Of a stretch of 23,866 bases of DNA, positions 1 to 7,504 are shown piece after piece (the stretch's first letter is position 1; every line of letters starts with the position of its first letter). The stretch is from JBFWYO01 sp050186335 (GTDB lineage Bacteria; Pseudomonadota; Alphaproteobacteria; Bin65), in the NCBI GenBank assembly GCA_050186335.1, contig JBFWYO010000075.1, forward strand, positions 1 through 23,866. The letters run 5' to 3'. Below the pieces are notes generated by a model. It worked only from the letters and a program-made list of their open reading frames with translations, did not search any database and was not told the origin of the DNA. Position numbers and translations under genes: made by a program.

Positions 1-117
1 GCCCGCGGCGCCGGTGCCGGTTGTGTGCTCCCGCGCGCGCCGCGCCCGATCGTTGCTGACGCCGACATACAGCGTGCCGTTGCGGTCGCTCGCCAGGATG
101 TAGACCCAGTACGGCAC
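1..117 (-). CDS. GIY-YIG endonuclease domain protein, 3' part outside the window
   Basis: Reading the minus strand from a GTG at 117 gives 39 residues, MPYWVYILASDRNGTLYVGV followed by SNDRARRAREHTTGTGAAG, running off the left edge without a stop. The start of small GIY-YIG proteins (YhbQ/UPF0213 type, about 90-110 aa) is recognisable: VYIL stands for the GIY strand, YVG for the YIG strand, and the RARRAREH stretch carries the conserved Arg and His of the active-site helix. These proteins are putative single-domain nucleases of poorly known cellular role. The frame stays open upstream of the GTG into the neighbouring repeat, so a longer form is possible, but family members begin close to this point. 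Domain assignment is firm for a fragment; the exact start is less so. Confidence 0.82.
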   Translation of the reverse strand, partial: MPYWVYILASDRNGTLYVGVSNDRARRAREHTTGTGAAG

Positions 118-204
118 GCGCGGGCTCCAATGAATGGCGACGGGTATTTTTGCGGGTCGGCGCTGGTTTGTCACCCCGCTAACCCTTGTCACCCCGCATA
201 TTCT

Positions 205-320
205 TGTCACCCCGGACAAGCGACGCGCAGCGGCGCGCCGATCCGGGGTCCAGGGTGGTGGGGTTTGCGCGGTGGATCGAGCCTGGACCCCGGGTCTCGC
301 TTCGCTCGCCCGGGGTGACA
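205..320. repeat. Nested palindromic repeat, copy 1
   Basis: A 116-bp element bounded by outer arms TGTCACCCCGG and CCGGGGTGACA (last base at 320). Inside lie inner arms GATCCGGGGTCCAGG and CCTGGACCCCGGGTC around a G/T-rich centre. It is non-coding: open frames cross it on both strands in several phases, which is expected of GC-rich palindromes. Five more copies occur in this window. Confidence 0.85.
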
Positions 321-361
321 AGGTGGAGAGCGTGCGTGCACAACTTTGTCACCCCTTTTCT

Positions 362-501
362 TGTCACCCCGGACAAGCGACGCAACGCGGCGCGCCGAGC
401 CGGGGTCCAGGGTGGTGGGGTTTGTGTGGTGGAGGGAGCCTGGACCCCGGGTCTCGCTGCGCCTGGCCCGGAAGTGATCCGGGCCGAAGCCCGGGGTGAC
501 A
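362..501. repeat. Nested palindromic repeat, copy 2 (with internal extra hairpin)
   Basis: Same architecture as copy 1 but 140 bp long. The extra length lies just before the right outer arm and includes a self-complementary segment, GGCCCGGA (465-472) and TCCGGGCC (478-485) around AGTGA. The inner arms (ccggggtccagg / cctggaccccgg) are intact. Confidence 0.82.
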
Positions 502-510
502 TTTTCGTAT

Positions 511-628
511 TGTCACCCCGGACAAGCGACGCGTAGCGGCGCGCAGATCCGGGGTCCAGGGTGGTGGGGTTTGTGTGGTGGAGGGAGCCTGGACCCCGGA
601 TTGCCGCTGCGCGGCCTCCGGGGTGACA
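511..628. repeat. Nested palindromic repeat, copy 3
   Basis: 118-bp copy with perfect 11-bp outer arms (TGTCACCCCGG / CCGGGGTGACA) and perfect 14-bp inner arms (ATCCGGGGTCCAGG / CCTGGACCCCGGAT). It starts 9 bp after the end of copy 2. Confidence 0.85.
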
Positions 629-672
629 TGGAGGAGAGGTGCCGCCCGCATTTCTGTCACCCTGCATATGTT

Positions 673-790
673 TGTCACCCCGGACCAGCGCCGCGTAGCG
701 GCGCGCAGATCCGGGGTCCAGGATGGTCGGGCTTGCGCGGTGGATGGAGCCTGGACCCCGGGTCTTCGCTGCGCTGCGCCCGGGGTGACA
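673..790. repeat. Nested palindromic repeat, copy 4
   Basis: 118-bp copy. The left outer arm reads TGTCACCCCGG and the right arm CCGGGGTGACA. The centre differs slightly (GGATGGTCGGGCTTGCGCGG), showing that the loop drifts faster than the arms. This is the copy nearest the transport operon, 263 bp before its first codon. Confidence 0.85.
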
Positions 791-871
791 ATAAGAAGTT
801 GGCGCCTTCCGCCCGCCGCCTCGCATCTCCGCCCATCCCGCCACCCCCGCGCCGCTGCCGGGGATCACCGA

Positions 872-898
872 TTGACCGGGTGGCACCCCTCTTATACC
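872..898 (+). promoter_or_regulatory. Candidate sigma-70 promoter of the liv-type operon
   Basis: TTGACC at 872-877 is followed 15 bp later by TATACC (893-898), or 17 bp later by TACCCT (895-900). These are the best -35/-10 matches between the repeats and the GTG at 1054. The implied leader is about 150 nt and contains the palindrome at 931-944. Spacing for the better -10 is short, so this remains a candidate. Confidence 0.4.
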
Positions 899-930
899 CT
901 TGGTTATCGCTCGCTAAAGGGCCCGGCCAA

Positions 931-944
931 GGCGTTGCAACGCC
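931..944. promoter_or_regulatory. Perfect 14-bp palindrome, candidate operator
   Basis: GGCGTTGCAACGCC is its own reverse complement. It lies about 35 bp downstream of the candidate -10 and 110 bp upstream of the binding-protein gene, a position suited to a repressor that blocks early transcription. No regulator gene lies next to the operon in this window, so the binding protein is unknown. A chance palindrome in GC-rich DNA cannot be excluded. Confidence 0.4.
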
Positions 945-1053
945 GCGGTTCAAGAGGCTCGGCGCGGGAGGTTCAACCGCCGTCCCGCCGGCCATTCCGC
1001 CGGTTGCCAGCCGATCATAAATCGGGCGGCCGAACATCGAGGAGGAAACCAAC

Positions 1054-2265
1054 GTGAAATTAGCAACATGGATTGCCATGCCGGCGATCGCCGCGGTGGC
1101 GATGACGGCGCTGGTCGCCGGCCCGGCCATAGCCGAGCAGCGCGTGGTCAAGATTGCCGGGTTCGGCGCCAAGTCCGGCCCGGTGCGGTCGTTCGGCGTC
1201 AACTCCGAGGTCGCCATGCGCGCGGCCGCCGACGCAATCAACAAGAAGGGCGGCATCAAGCTGGGCGACGGCACGATGGCCAAGATCGTCATCAGCTACG
1301 ACGACGACCGCTGCAACGCCGAAGACGGCATCAACATTCTGCGCCGGCTCGCCTCGGGAGACTCATTAGTTGCGATCGCGCCGACCTGTTCGAATGTGGC
1401 CGAGCCGATGTTCGGCATTCTGCAGAAGAAGGTCGGCGATACCGGCGATTCGGGCCTGAAATATCCGATCTTCACCGACGTGGCGGTGAAAGGTGGATTG
1501 GCCAAGATCTCGGAATGGGCGTTCCGCAACGTGCCGTCCGAAGCCGACATGTACAAGGCGCTGTTCGCCTATCTGAAGCAAACGCGGCCGGAGCTGAAGA
1601 CGATCTACGGCGGCGTCGAGGACGATTTCGCGCACTCCAAGGCGCTGTGGCACGCGATCATGAAAGTCCAGGCGCCGGCGGCCGGCTATGAGCTCAAGGG
1701 CGAGGCCAAGTGGCTGCTCGCCGACACCAACTTCCAGACCCAGGTGCGCGACATGAAGGCGGCCAACGCCGATATCGTCGCGATCTCGGCGCATCCGTTC
1801 ACCACCTGCGGCGTGCTGAAAGAGATGCAGCGCCAGGGCGTCAAGCCGAAGCTGATCATCGGGCTGACCTCGTCGTCCAGCCTCGAGACCATGCAGGGCT
1901 GCGCCAAGCAGGCCGAGGGCGTGCTGATCCCGACCTCGTTCGCGCCGGTCAACAAGGACGCCCAGGCGGTCGCCGACGTGATGGCCAAGAACAAAGGCAG
2001 CGCCGATCTGCATTCGACCGCGGCGTGGGAGAACATGTTCATCCTCAAGGACGTCATGGAAAAGGCCGGCATCATGGCCAAGGCGGATACGGTCGCGGCC
2101 GATCGCGACAAGATCCGCGCCGGGCTGCAGGCGCTGACCGAGACCAAGGGCCTGCTCGGCGTGAGCAAGCGCACGCCGGACCGCGAGGCGCAGAAGCCGT
2201 TCGTGTTCGTCGAGGGCAAGAGCGGCAAGTGGGTCGTCAAGTACGACCCGTCCAAGACCAACTAG
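1054..2265 (+). CDS. Liv-type ABC transporter periplasmic substrate-binding protein
   Basis: A 403-residue periplasmic binding protein (Peripla_BP_6, type I fold) that would capture a small organic solute for the permeases encoded next. The GTG start at 1054 is set by the strong ribosome site GAGGAGGAAA just upstream and by an ideal signal peptide: charged MK, a hydrophobic stretch to about residue 23, and cleavage after GPAIA (residue 27). The mature chain opens with the family's typical beta strand (VVKIAGFGAKSG). Four cysteines, at 87, 112, 252 and 283, lie in the mature part and could form disulfides. The branched-chain amino acid label often given to this family is only by homology; amides, urea, short-chain diamides or aromatic acids are equally possible. 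It is the only binding-protein gene for two downstream permease/ATPase sets. Confidence 0.93.
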   Translation: MKLATWIAMPAIAAVAMTALVAGPAIAEQRVVKIAGFGAKSGPVRSFGVNSEVAMRAAADAINKKGGIKLGDGTMAKIVISYDDDRCNAEDGINILRRLASGDSLVAIAPTCSNVAEPMFGILQKKVGDTGDSGLKYPIFTDVAVKGGLAKISEWAFRNVPSEADMYKALFAYLKQTRPELKTIYGGVEDDFAHSKALWHAIMKVQAPAAGYELKGEAKWLLADTNFQTQVRDMKAANADIVAISAHPFTTCGVLKEMQRQGVKPKLIIGLTSSSSLETMQGCAKQAEGVLIPTSFAPVNKDAQAVADVMAKNKGSADLHSTAAWENMFILKDVMEKAGIMAKADTVAADRDKIRAGLQALTETKGLLGVSKRTPDREAQKPFVFVEGKSGKWVVKYDPSKTN

Positions 2266-2277
2266 GCCGCACGCGCG

Positions 2278-2317
2278 GCGCGGGCCCCGGCTGGATGATT
2301 CCGGTCGGGGCCCGCGC
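2278..2317 (+). other. GC-rich stem-loop between binding-protein and permease genes
   Basis: Perfect 12-bp arms, GCGCGGGCCCCG (2278-2289) and CGGGGCCCGCGC (2306-2317), enclose a 16-nt loop. A smaller hairpin follows (CCTCG ATTCG CGAGG). There is no U-tract, so it is not a classical terminator. Its place, 12 nt after the binding-protein stop codon, matches stem-loops that protect the upstream mRNA from 3' decay and keep binding protein in excess over permease. That role is inferred. Confidence 0.6.
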
Positions 2318-2396
2318 GCTCCTCGATTCGCGAGGCGCGCTCGGCGCCCCGCCCCGTAGACGCTCCACGCTTTAGGCGCCAGAATCGGCATTGCCC

Positions 2397-3269
2397 ATGG
2401 AACTGGTCCAGGCGGCCCTCGACGGGTTGCTGTTCGGCACGACGTATGCGCTGATCGGCATCGGCTTCACGCTGGTGTTCGGCGTGATGCACAAGATCAA
2501 CCTGTCGTACGCCGCGGCGTCGATCGCCGGGGCCTATGTCTCGCTGGCGATCTCGCGCCTCGTCGATCTGCCGGTGCCGATCGTGTATCTGATCGGCGGG
2601 GTGGCGGCCGGCGCGCTCGGCTATCTGATCTATCTGACCTGCTTCCGCTACATTCCGGTCAAGAACCCGCTCGCCACGCTGATGTCGTCGGTTGGCATGC
2701 TGATCCTGCTCGACGAAGTGGTGGTGCACGAGACCGACGGCATCCCGCAGAGCTACCCGCCGCCGTTCGAGCTGCCGAACCTCGAGTTCTGGTCGCTCAG
2801 CGTGCGGCCGGATTACTTGGTGGTGTTCGGGGTCAGCGTCGCGGTCATGGTGGTACTGATGCTGGTGCTCTACCGCACCCGGCTCGGCATCGCCACCCGC
2901 GCGGTCGCGCAGCAGCCGGTCGCGGCGCAATTGTGCGGGATTTCGGTGCAGGGCACGAATGCCAGCACGTTCGTGATCGCCGGCGTGATCGGCGGCATCG
3001 CCGGTGCCATGATCGGCGCCGCGGTCGGCATGCTGGCGCCGCAGCTGACCTTGCCGGTCACCGTCAAGGGGCTGATCGTCACCGTGATCGGCGGGCTCGG
3101 CTCGATCCCGGGCGCGATCGTCGCCGGCCTGCTGGTCGGCGCGCTCGAGGAGTTCTTCAAGGCGCTGTGGGACGTCAATTTGCGCGACATGGCGGTGCTC
3201 CTGCTGCTTTACGCCTTCCTGGTCCTCCGCCCCTCCGGCCTGTTCGGCAAATCGAATCTGAGGGATTGA
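2397..3269 (+). CDS. Liv-type ABC transporter permease, LivH family (set 1)
   Basis: A 290-residue inner-membrane permease, normal length for LivH. It begins MELVQAALDGLLFGTTYALI, and the N-terminal pattern GxxxGxxYALIGIGFTLVFGVMHKINLSY is a family hallmark. The cytoplasmic coupling loop is visible near residues 235-250 (GGLGSIPGAIVAGLLVG), and the protein ends in the usual RPSGLFG tail. About eight hydrophobic segments are seen. An in-frame TTG two codons upstream (2391) is an alternative start; the ribosome site is weak for both, and I prefer the ATG. It would pair with the LivM-type permease that follows 9 bp later to form the channel. Confidence 0.92.
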   Translation: MELVQAALDGLLFGTTYALIGIGFTLVFGVMHKINLSYAAASIAGAYVSLAISRLVDLPVPIVYLIGGVAAGALGYLIYLTCFRYIPVKNPLATLMSSVGMLILLDEVVVHETDGIPQSYPPPFELPNLEFWSLSVRPDYLVVFGVSVAVMVVLMLVLYRTRLGIATRAVAQQPVAAQLCGISVQGTNASTFVIAGVIGGIAGAMIGAAVGMLAPQLTLPVTVKGLIVTVIGGLGSIPGAIVAGLLVGALEEFFKALWDVNLRDMAVLLLLYAFLVLRPSGLFGKSNLRD

Positions 3270-3278
3270 GGCAAGAAG

Positions 3279-4193
3279 ATGGATTTCATTTACGGATTAA
3301 TGCAGCAGATCGGCGTTCATACCATTCTCGGTCTGTCGGCCTATGTCGTATTGCAGACCGGACAGGTCACGCTCGCGCAGGCGGGCTTCTTCGCCATCGG
3401 CGCCTATGCGTCGTCGATCCTGACCACGCTGTACGGCTGGAACATCGTGGCCGCGCTGTTCGCGGGCGGCGGCCTGGCGCTGATCGTGGCGGCGCTGGCC
3501 GGATTTCCGGCGCTGCGCGTCAAGGGGCTGATGCTGGTGGTTGCGACCATGGCGTTCGGCGAGATCGTGCGGCTGTTCTTCTTCATCCTGAACTACCAGG
3601 TGCAGAAGGGCGACGTCAGGCTCGGGCCGCAGGGCGCCGAGGGCTTCAAGCAGATTCGCTATTTCTTCGAGCGCGGCTGGTCGACGCTCGAAGTCTGCCT
3701 GTTCATCTGGGCGTTCGTGATCGCGATCATGGCCGCGCTGTGGCTGCTCGATCGCAGCCGCGCGGGCTCGGTGCTGCGCGCAGTCGGCGAGGACGAACTG
3801 GCGGCGCAAAGCGTCGGCATCAATCTGACCGCGGTCAAGGTCAGCGCGTTCGCGCTCGGCGGCCTGATCGCCGGGATCGGCGGCGGGCTCTACGCGCATT
3901 ATACGACGCACATAGAGCACGCCGCGTTCGGCGTCGTGCTGGCCACCTTCGCGATCACCTATCCGATCCTGGGCGGCCTCTCCAACGTGTTCGGCACGCT
4001 GCTCGCCGTGCTGTTCATCCAGATCGTCATCGTCCAGGGCATCCGCTGGGCGCTCGGCGACGATTGGCGCAACATCCTGTTCGGCGCGCTGATCGTCCTG
4101 GCGATGGTCCTGCGCCCGTCCGGCCTGCTCGACGCCCGCACCACGCAGATCTTCAAGCGCATGTTCTCCGGCAAGGGGGCCGCGAATGCTTGA
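3279..4193 (+). CDS. Liv-type ABC transporter permease, LivM family (set 1)
   Basis: A 304-residue permease, shorter than E. coli LivM because it lacks the extra N-terminal segment, as is common in alphaproteobacteria. Hallmarks are GQVTLAQAGFFAIGAY (residues 28-43), LRVKGLMLVVATMAFGEIVR (79-98), the coupling-loop region near GGLSNVFGTLLAVL, and the C-terminal RPSGLL. About eight to ten membrane segments are expected. The ATG at 3279 follows a purine-rich ribosome site (GAGGCAAGAAG). Its stop overlaps the start of the next gene by 8 bp, indicating translational coupling to the ATPase. Confidence 0.92.
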   Translation: MDFIYGLMQQIGVHTILGLSAYVVLQTGQVTLAQAGFFAIGAYASSILTTLYGWNIVAALFAGGGLALIVAALAGFPALRVKGLMLVVATMAFGEIVRLFFFILNYQVQKGDVRLGPQGAEGFKQIRYFFERGWSTLEVCLFIWAFVIAIMAALWLLDRSRAGSVLRAVGEDELAAQSVGINLTAVKVSAFALGGLIAGIGGGLYAHYTTHIEHAAFGVVLATFAITYPILGGLSNVFGTLLAVLFIQIVIVQGIRWALGDDWRNILFGALIVLAMVLRPSGLLDARTTQIFKRMFSGKGAANA

Positions 4194-4944
4194 GATCGCC
4201 GGCCTCTCGAAGCATTTCGGCGGCGTGCGCGCGGTCGACGGCATCGATCTCAGCGTGCGCAAGGGCGAGATTTTCGGCCTGATCGGCCCGAACGGCTCGG
4301 GCAAGAGCACGACGGTCAACCTGATCTGCGGCATCTTCCCGGTCACCGCCGGCACGATCGTGTTCGAGGGCCGCGACATCACCAAGGTGCCGCCGCATCG
4401 AACCCTGGCCTACGGCATCGCGCGCACGTTCCAGAACATCCGCCTGTTCGGCCAGCTGAGCGTCTGGCAGAATCTGTGGGTCGCGCAGAACTCCGACCTC
4501 GACCGCCGCGAAAAGAGCTTCGTCACCCGCTGGCTCGGCGGGCCGAAATCGGTCAAGGCCGAACTCGAGCAATTGCTGGAGTTTTCCGCGCTCGGCCACA
4601 AGCGCGACGAGCTGGCGGCCAATCTTTCGTTCGGCGAGCAGCGGCGGCTGGAGCTGGCGCGCGCGCTGGCCGCCAAGCCGTCGCTGCTGCTGCTCGACGA
4701 ACCCGCCGCCGGCATGAATCTGGAGGAGATCGGCCAGCTCGACGAACGCCTGCGCAGCATTCGGGCGAACGGCATGACCATCCTGCTGGTCGAGCACGTC
4801 ATGGAACTGGTCATGGGCGTCACCGACCGCATCGCGGTGCTCAATTTCGGCCGCAAGATCGCAGAAGGCACGCCGGCCGAAGTCCAGAACAACGAACTCG
4901 TGCGCGAAGCCTATCTCGGCGCCCGCAAACAGGCGAGGGCGTAG
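4186..4944 (+). CDS. Liv-type ABC transporter ATPase, LivG family (set 1)
   Basis: A 252-residue cytoplasmic ATPase that drives transport through the set 1 permeases. Visible motifs are Walker A GPNGSGKST (34-42), Q-loop TFQNIRLF (81-88), signature LSFGEQ (147-152), Walker B LLLLDEP (167-173) and switch histidine in LVEH (H204). The C-terminal EAYLG is the usual LivG ending. The start is the ATG inside the ATGCTTGA overlap with the preceding permease. All catalytic positions are intact, so this subunit looks fully active. Confidence 0.94.
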   Translation: MLEIAGLSKHFGGVRAVDGIDLSVRKGEIFGLIGPNGSGKSTTVNLICGIFPVTAGTIVFEGRDITKVPPHRTLAYGIARTFQNIRLFGQLSVWQNLWVAQNSDLDRREKSFVTRWLGGPKSVKAELEQLLEFSALGHKRDELAANLSFGEQRRLELARALAAKPSLLLLDEPAAGMNLEEIGQLDERLRSIRANGMTILLVEHVMELVMGVTDRIAVLNFGRKIAEGTPAEVQNNELVREAYLGARKQARA

Positions 4945-4946
4945 GC

Positions 4947-5669
4947 ATGCTGGAGATTCGCGATCTGCGCACCGCCTACGGCAAGATCGAAGCGTTGCGC
5001 GGCGTCAGCCTCGACGTGCTGAACGGCAAGATCACCTGCCTGCTCGGCCCGAACGGCGCCGGCAAGACCACGCTGATGATGACGGTCGCCGGGATTCTGC
5101 GCGCCAAGCAGGGCACCGTGCGTTTCCAGGGCGAAGATCTGACCAATGCGCAGCCGCGCCGGATGGTGCAGGCGGGCGTTGCCCTGGTGCCGGAAAACCG
5201 CCTGGTGTTTCCGGAGATGAGCGTGCACGAGAATCTCAAGGCCGGCGCCTTCCTGCGGCGCAGCTCGGCCGAAGTTGCCGCCGACATCGAACGCATGTTC
5301 GCCCGCTTCCCGCGCCTCAAGGAGCGCGCGTCGCAAATGGCCGGCACGCTGTCCGGCGGCGAACAGCAGATGCTGGCGGTCGCGCGCGCGCTGATGGCGC
5401 GGCCGAAGCTGCTGCTGATGGACGAGCCGTCGATCGGCCTGGCGCCCTTGATCGTCGACGAGATCTTCAGCATCATCAAGGAACTCAATCGCGACGGCGT
5501 GTCGATCTTCCTGGTCGAGCAGAATGCCCACATGGCGCTGCAGGTCGCGCATCGCTTCTATCTTCTGGAGCAGGGCCGCGTCAGTTTCGCCGGCACGCCC
5601 GGCGAAATGGCGGAGGACGAGGTGATCCAGCGCGCCTATCTGGGCTCCAAGAAATCCGCGGGCCACTGA
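4947..5669 (+). CDS. Liv-type ABC transporter ATPase, LivF family (set 1)
   Basis: A 240-residue ATPase forming the heterodimer with the preceding LivG-type subunit. Walker A GPNGAGKTT is at 34-42, signature LSGGEQ at 135-140, and Walker B LLLMDEPSIGLAP begins at 155. The switch histidine is replaced by Gln in LVEQN (Q192), which is normal for the LivF family. The ATG at 4947 lies 2 bp after the preceding stop. The next permease gene starts only 25 bp after this gene ends, so both transporter sets are probably on one transcript. Confidence 0.94.
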   Translation: MLEIRDLRTAYGKIEALRGVSLDVLNGKITCLLGPNGAGKTTLMMTVAGILRAKQGTVRFQGEDLTNAQPRRMVQAGVALVPENRLVFPEMSVHENLKAGAFLRRSSAEVAADIERMFARFPRLKERASQMAGTLSGGEQQMLAVARALMARPKLLLMDEPSIGLAPLIVDEIFSIIKELNRDGVSIFLVEQNAHMALQVAHRFYLLEQGRVSFAGTPGEMAEDEVIQRAYLGSKKSAGH

Positions 5670-5694
5670 AGCGGTCCGCCGCGAGGAACCCCGC

Positions 5695-6594
5695 GTGGTC
5701 GATATCGTTCAGAACACGCTCGACGGGTTGATGACCGGCTCGGCCTACGCGCTGCTGGCGATCGGCTTTACGCTGATTTTCGGCGTCATGCGCCGGCTGA
5801 ACCTGTCGTTCGGCCCGTCGATCATGTTCGGCGCGTTCGTCGGCACGCTGCTGCACCTGCAGATCCAAAGCGGCGCCGTGGTGGTCGCCGCGGCGACCGT
5901 GGCCGGCGCCGTGCTGATCGGCATGTACGTCGAACGCCTGTCGTTCTGGGCCATCCGCAAGGATGCGGCGCTGGCGTCGATGATCTCCAGCTACGCGCTG
6001 TGGATGCAGCTGCAGGAAATCGTCACGATCTTCTTCCCGCGCCGCACCTATCCGTTCCCGTCGCTGGTCGAGCCGACGCAGATCGCGCTCGGTCCGTTCA
6101 CGCTGCGCAGCGAATATCTGTTCATGTTCGGGTGCGCGGCCGCGCTGACCTTGGGCGTTCACGCCATCCTGTATCGCACGCGGTTCGGCCTCTACCTGCG
6201 CGCGGTGTCGGAGGACCCGGCGGCCGCGCGCTACATGGGCATCAATCTCGGGCGGGTCATGTTCTGGGGTTTCGCGCTGGCCTCGGCGATCGGCGGCGCG
6301 GCCGGGTTTCTCATCCTGTCGGCCCAGGAAACGGTCGAAACCATGTTCGGCATGTGGGCCACGTTCAAAGGCCTGATCGCGATGATGCTGGGCGGCATGG
6401 GCTCGATTCCGGGCGCCATTGCCGGCGGCCTGCTGCTCGGCGTGGTCGAGACCAACGTGCTGTGGCTGTTCGGCCCGCAACCGCGCGACATGACCGCGTA
6501 TCTGCTGCTGTTCATCGTGCTGATCGCGCGCCCCGGCGGATTGTTCGCCAACAAGTCGATGCGCGACGCCGTCGCCGCCGAGCGGCGGGTCTGA
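5695..6594 (+). CDS. Liv-type ABC transporter permease, LivH family (set 2)
   Basis: A 299-residue LivH-family inner-membrane permease starting at GTG 5695 behind the ribosome site GCGAGGAA. N-terminal hallmark: LDGLMTGSAYALLAIGFTLI, then FGVMRRLNLSFG. Coupling loop: GGMGSIPGAIAGGLLLG (about residues 232-248). The tail reads RPGGLFANKSMRD, close to RPSGLFGKSNLRD of the set 1 paralogue. The two LivH proteins share architecture but differ through the periplasmic loops (here IFFPRRTYPFPSLVEP), so they are old paralogues or separately acquired sets rather than a recent duplication. It is followed after 2 bp by the next permease gene. Confidence 0.92.
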   Translation: MVDIVQNTLDGLMTGSAYALLAIGFTLIFGVMRRLNLSFGPSIMFGAFVGTLLHLQIQSGAVVVAAATVAGAVLIGMYVERLSFWAIRKDAALASMISSYALWMQLQEIVTIFFPRRTYPFPSLVEPTQIALGPFTLRSEYLFMFGCAAALTLGVHAILYRTRFGLYLRAVSEDPAAARYMGINLGRVMFWGFALASAIGGAAGFLILSAQETVETMFGMWATFKGLIAMMLGGMGSIPGAIAGGLLLGVVETNVLWLFGPQPRDMTAYLLLFIVLIARPGGLFANKSMRDAVAAERRV

Positions 6595-6596
6595 GC

Positions 6597-7502
6597 ATGA
6601 GCGATTACCTGCTCGGCATTCTGTGCAATATCGGCCTGTTCTCGTTTCTCGCGCTGTCGGCCTACCTGCTGCTGGTGATCGGCGAAATCTCGTTCGGCCA
6701 GCAGGCGTTCTTCGCGATCAGCGCGTATGCATCGGGCATGGCGTCCGCCATGTGGGGCATCGGCCTGGTGCCGGCGGTGCTGCTCGGGGCGGCGCTCGGC
6801 GCGCTCGCGGCGCTGCTCGTGGCGCTGCCGACGCTGCGGTTGCGCGGGCTCTATTTCGCCGTCGCCACGCTGGCGTTCGCCGAAATGGTGCGGATATTTT
6901 TCGAAATGTTCGTCTATCAGGTGCGGCGCGGCAAGGATCTGGTCGGCCCGAACGGGACCGACGGGTTTCGCGACGTGCGCTATATCTACGAGCACAATAT
7001 TTCGACCGGCGAGTACGCGGCGATCATTTTCGCGGTGCTCGCGGTCATCCTCGCGCTGCTGTTCAAGATGGAGCGCACGCGCCTGGGCTCGATGTTCCGC
7101 ATGGTCGGCGAGGACGCCACGCTGGCCGAAAGCCAGGGCGTCGACGTCACGCGCACCAAGCTGCTGGCGGCCACCATGGCGGGTTTCATCGCCGGCCTCG
7201 GCGGCGCGCTCTACATTCACCTCAATACCTACGTCGAGCCGCAATTGTTCAATCCGATGCTCGGCGTGCATGCGCTGGCCTACGGGTTGATCGGCGGCCT
7301 GGGCACGGCGCTCGGCCCGATCCTCGGCGTGATCCTGGATATCGGCTTTCTCGAATCCGTGCGCGCGATTCAGGGCTACCGCATGATCGTGTTCGGCGGG
7401 CTGGTCGCCATCCTGCTGATCGTCCGGCCGCGCGGCCTGCTGAGCGAGGATGTCGTGCGCCGGCTCGGGCGGCGGTTGCGGCGCCGGCGGGCGGGGGCAT
7501 AG
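6597..7502 (+). CDS. Liv-type ABC transporter permease, LivM family (set 2)
   Basis: A 301-residue LivM-family permease. Hallmarks are GEISFGQQAFFAISAY (29-44), LRLRGLYFAVATLAFAEMVR (80-99), the GGLGTALGPILGVILDIGF loop region, and RPRGLLSED near the C terminus. The C-terminal tail is very arginine-rich (RRLGRRLRRRRAG), more basic than in set 1 and likely cytoplasmic. ATG 6597 comes 2 bp after the previous stop, and the following ATPase ATG comes 2 bp after this stop. It would form the set 2 channel with the LivH-type partner. Confidence 0.92.
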   Translation: MSDYLLGILCNIGLFSFLALSAYLLLVIGEISFGQQAFFAISAYASGMASAMWGIGLVPAVLLGAALGALAALLVALPTLRLRGLYFAVATLAFAEMVRIFFEMFVYQVRRGKDLVGPNGTDGFRDVRYIYEHNISTGEYAAIIFAVLAVILALLFKMERTRLGSMFRMVGEDATLAESQGVDVTRTKLLAATMAGFIAGLGGALYIHLNTYVEPQLFNPMLGVHALAYGLIGGLGTALGPILGVILDIGFLESVRAIQGYRMIVFGGLVAILLIVRPRGLLSEDVVRRLGRRLRRRRAGA

Positions 7503-7504
7503 GC

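Noticed and set aside
205..790. CRISPR array
   Set aside because: The repeated units are about 116-140 bp palindromes with similar content throughout; there are no short repeats with unique spacers and no cas genes.
25..1057. Several overlapping open frames of about 100-235 codons on both strands
   Set aside because: They are made of the palindromic repeats read in different phases, with recurring Pro/Gly/Arg-rich strings and no ribosome sites or family features.
1366..2391. Long minus-strand open frame across the binding-protein gene
   Set aside because: It is the antisense shadow of a well-supported gene in GC-rich DNA; the product is Arg/Gly/His-rich without domain features.
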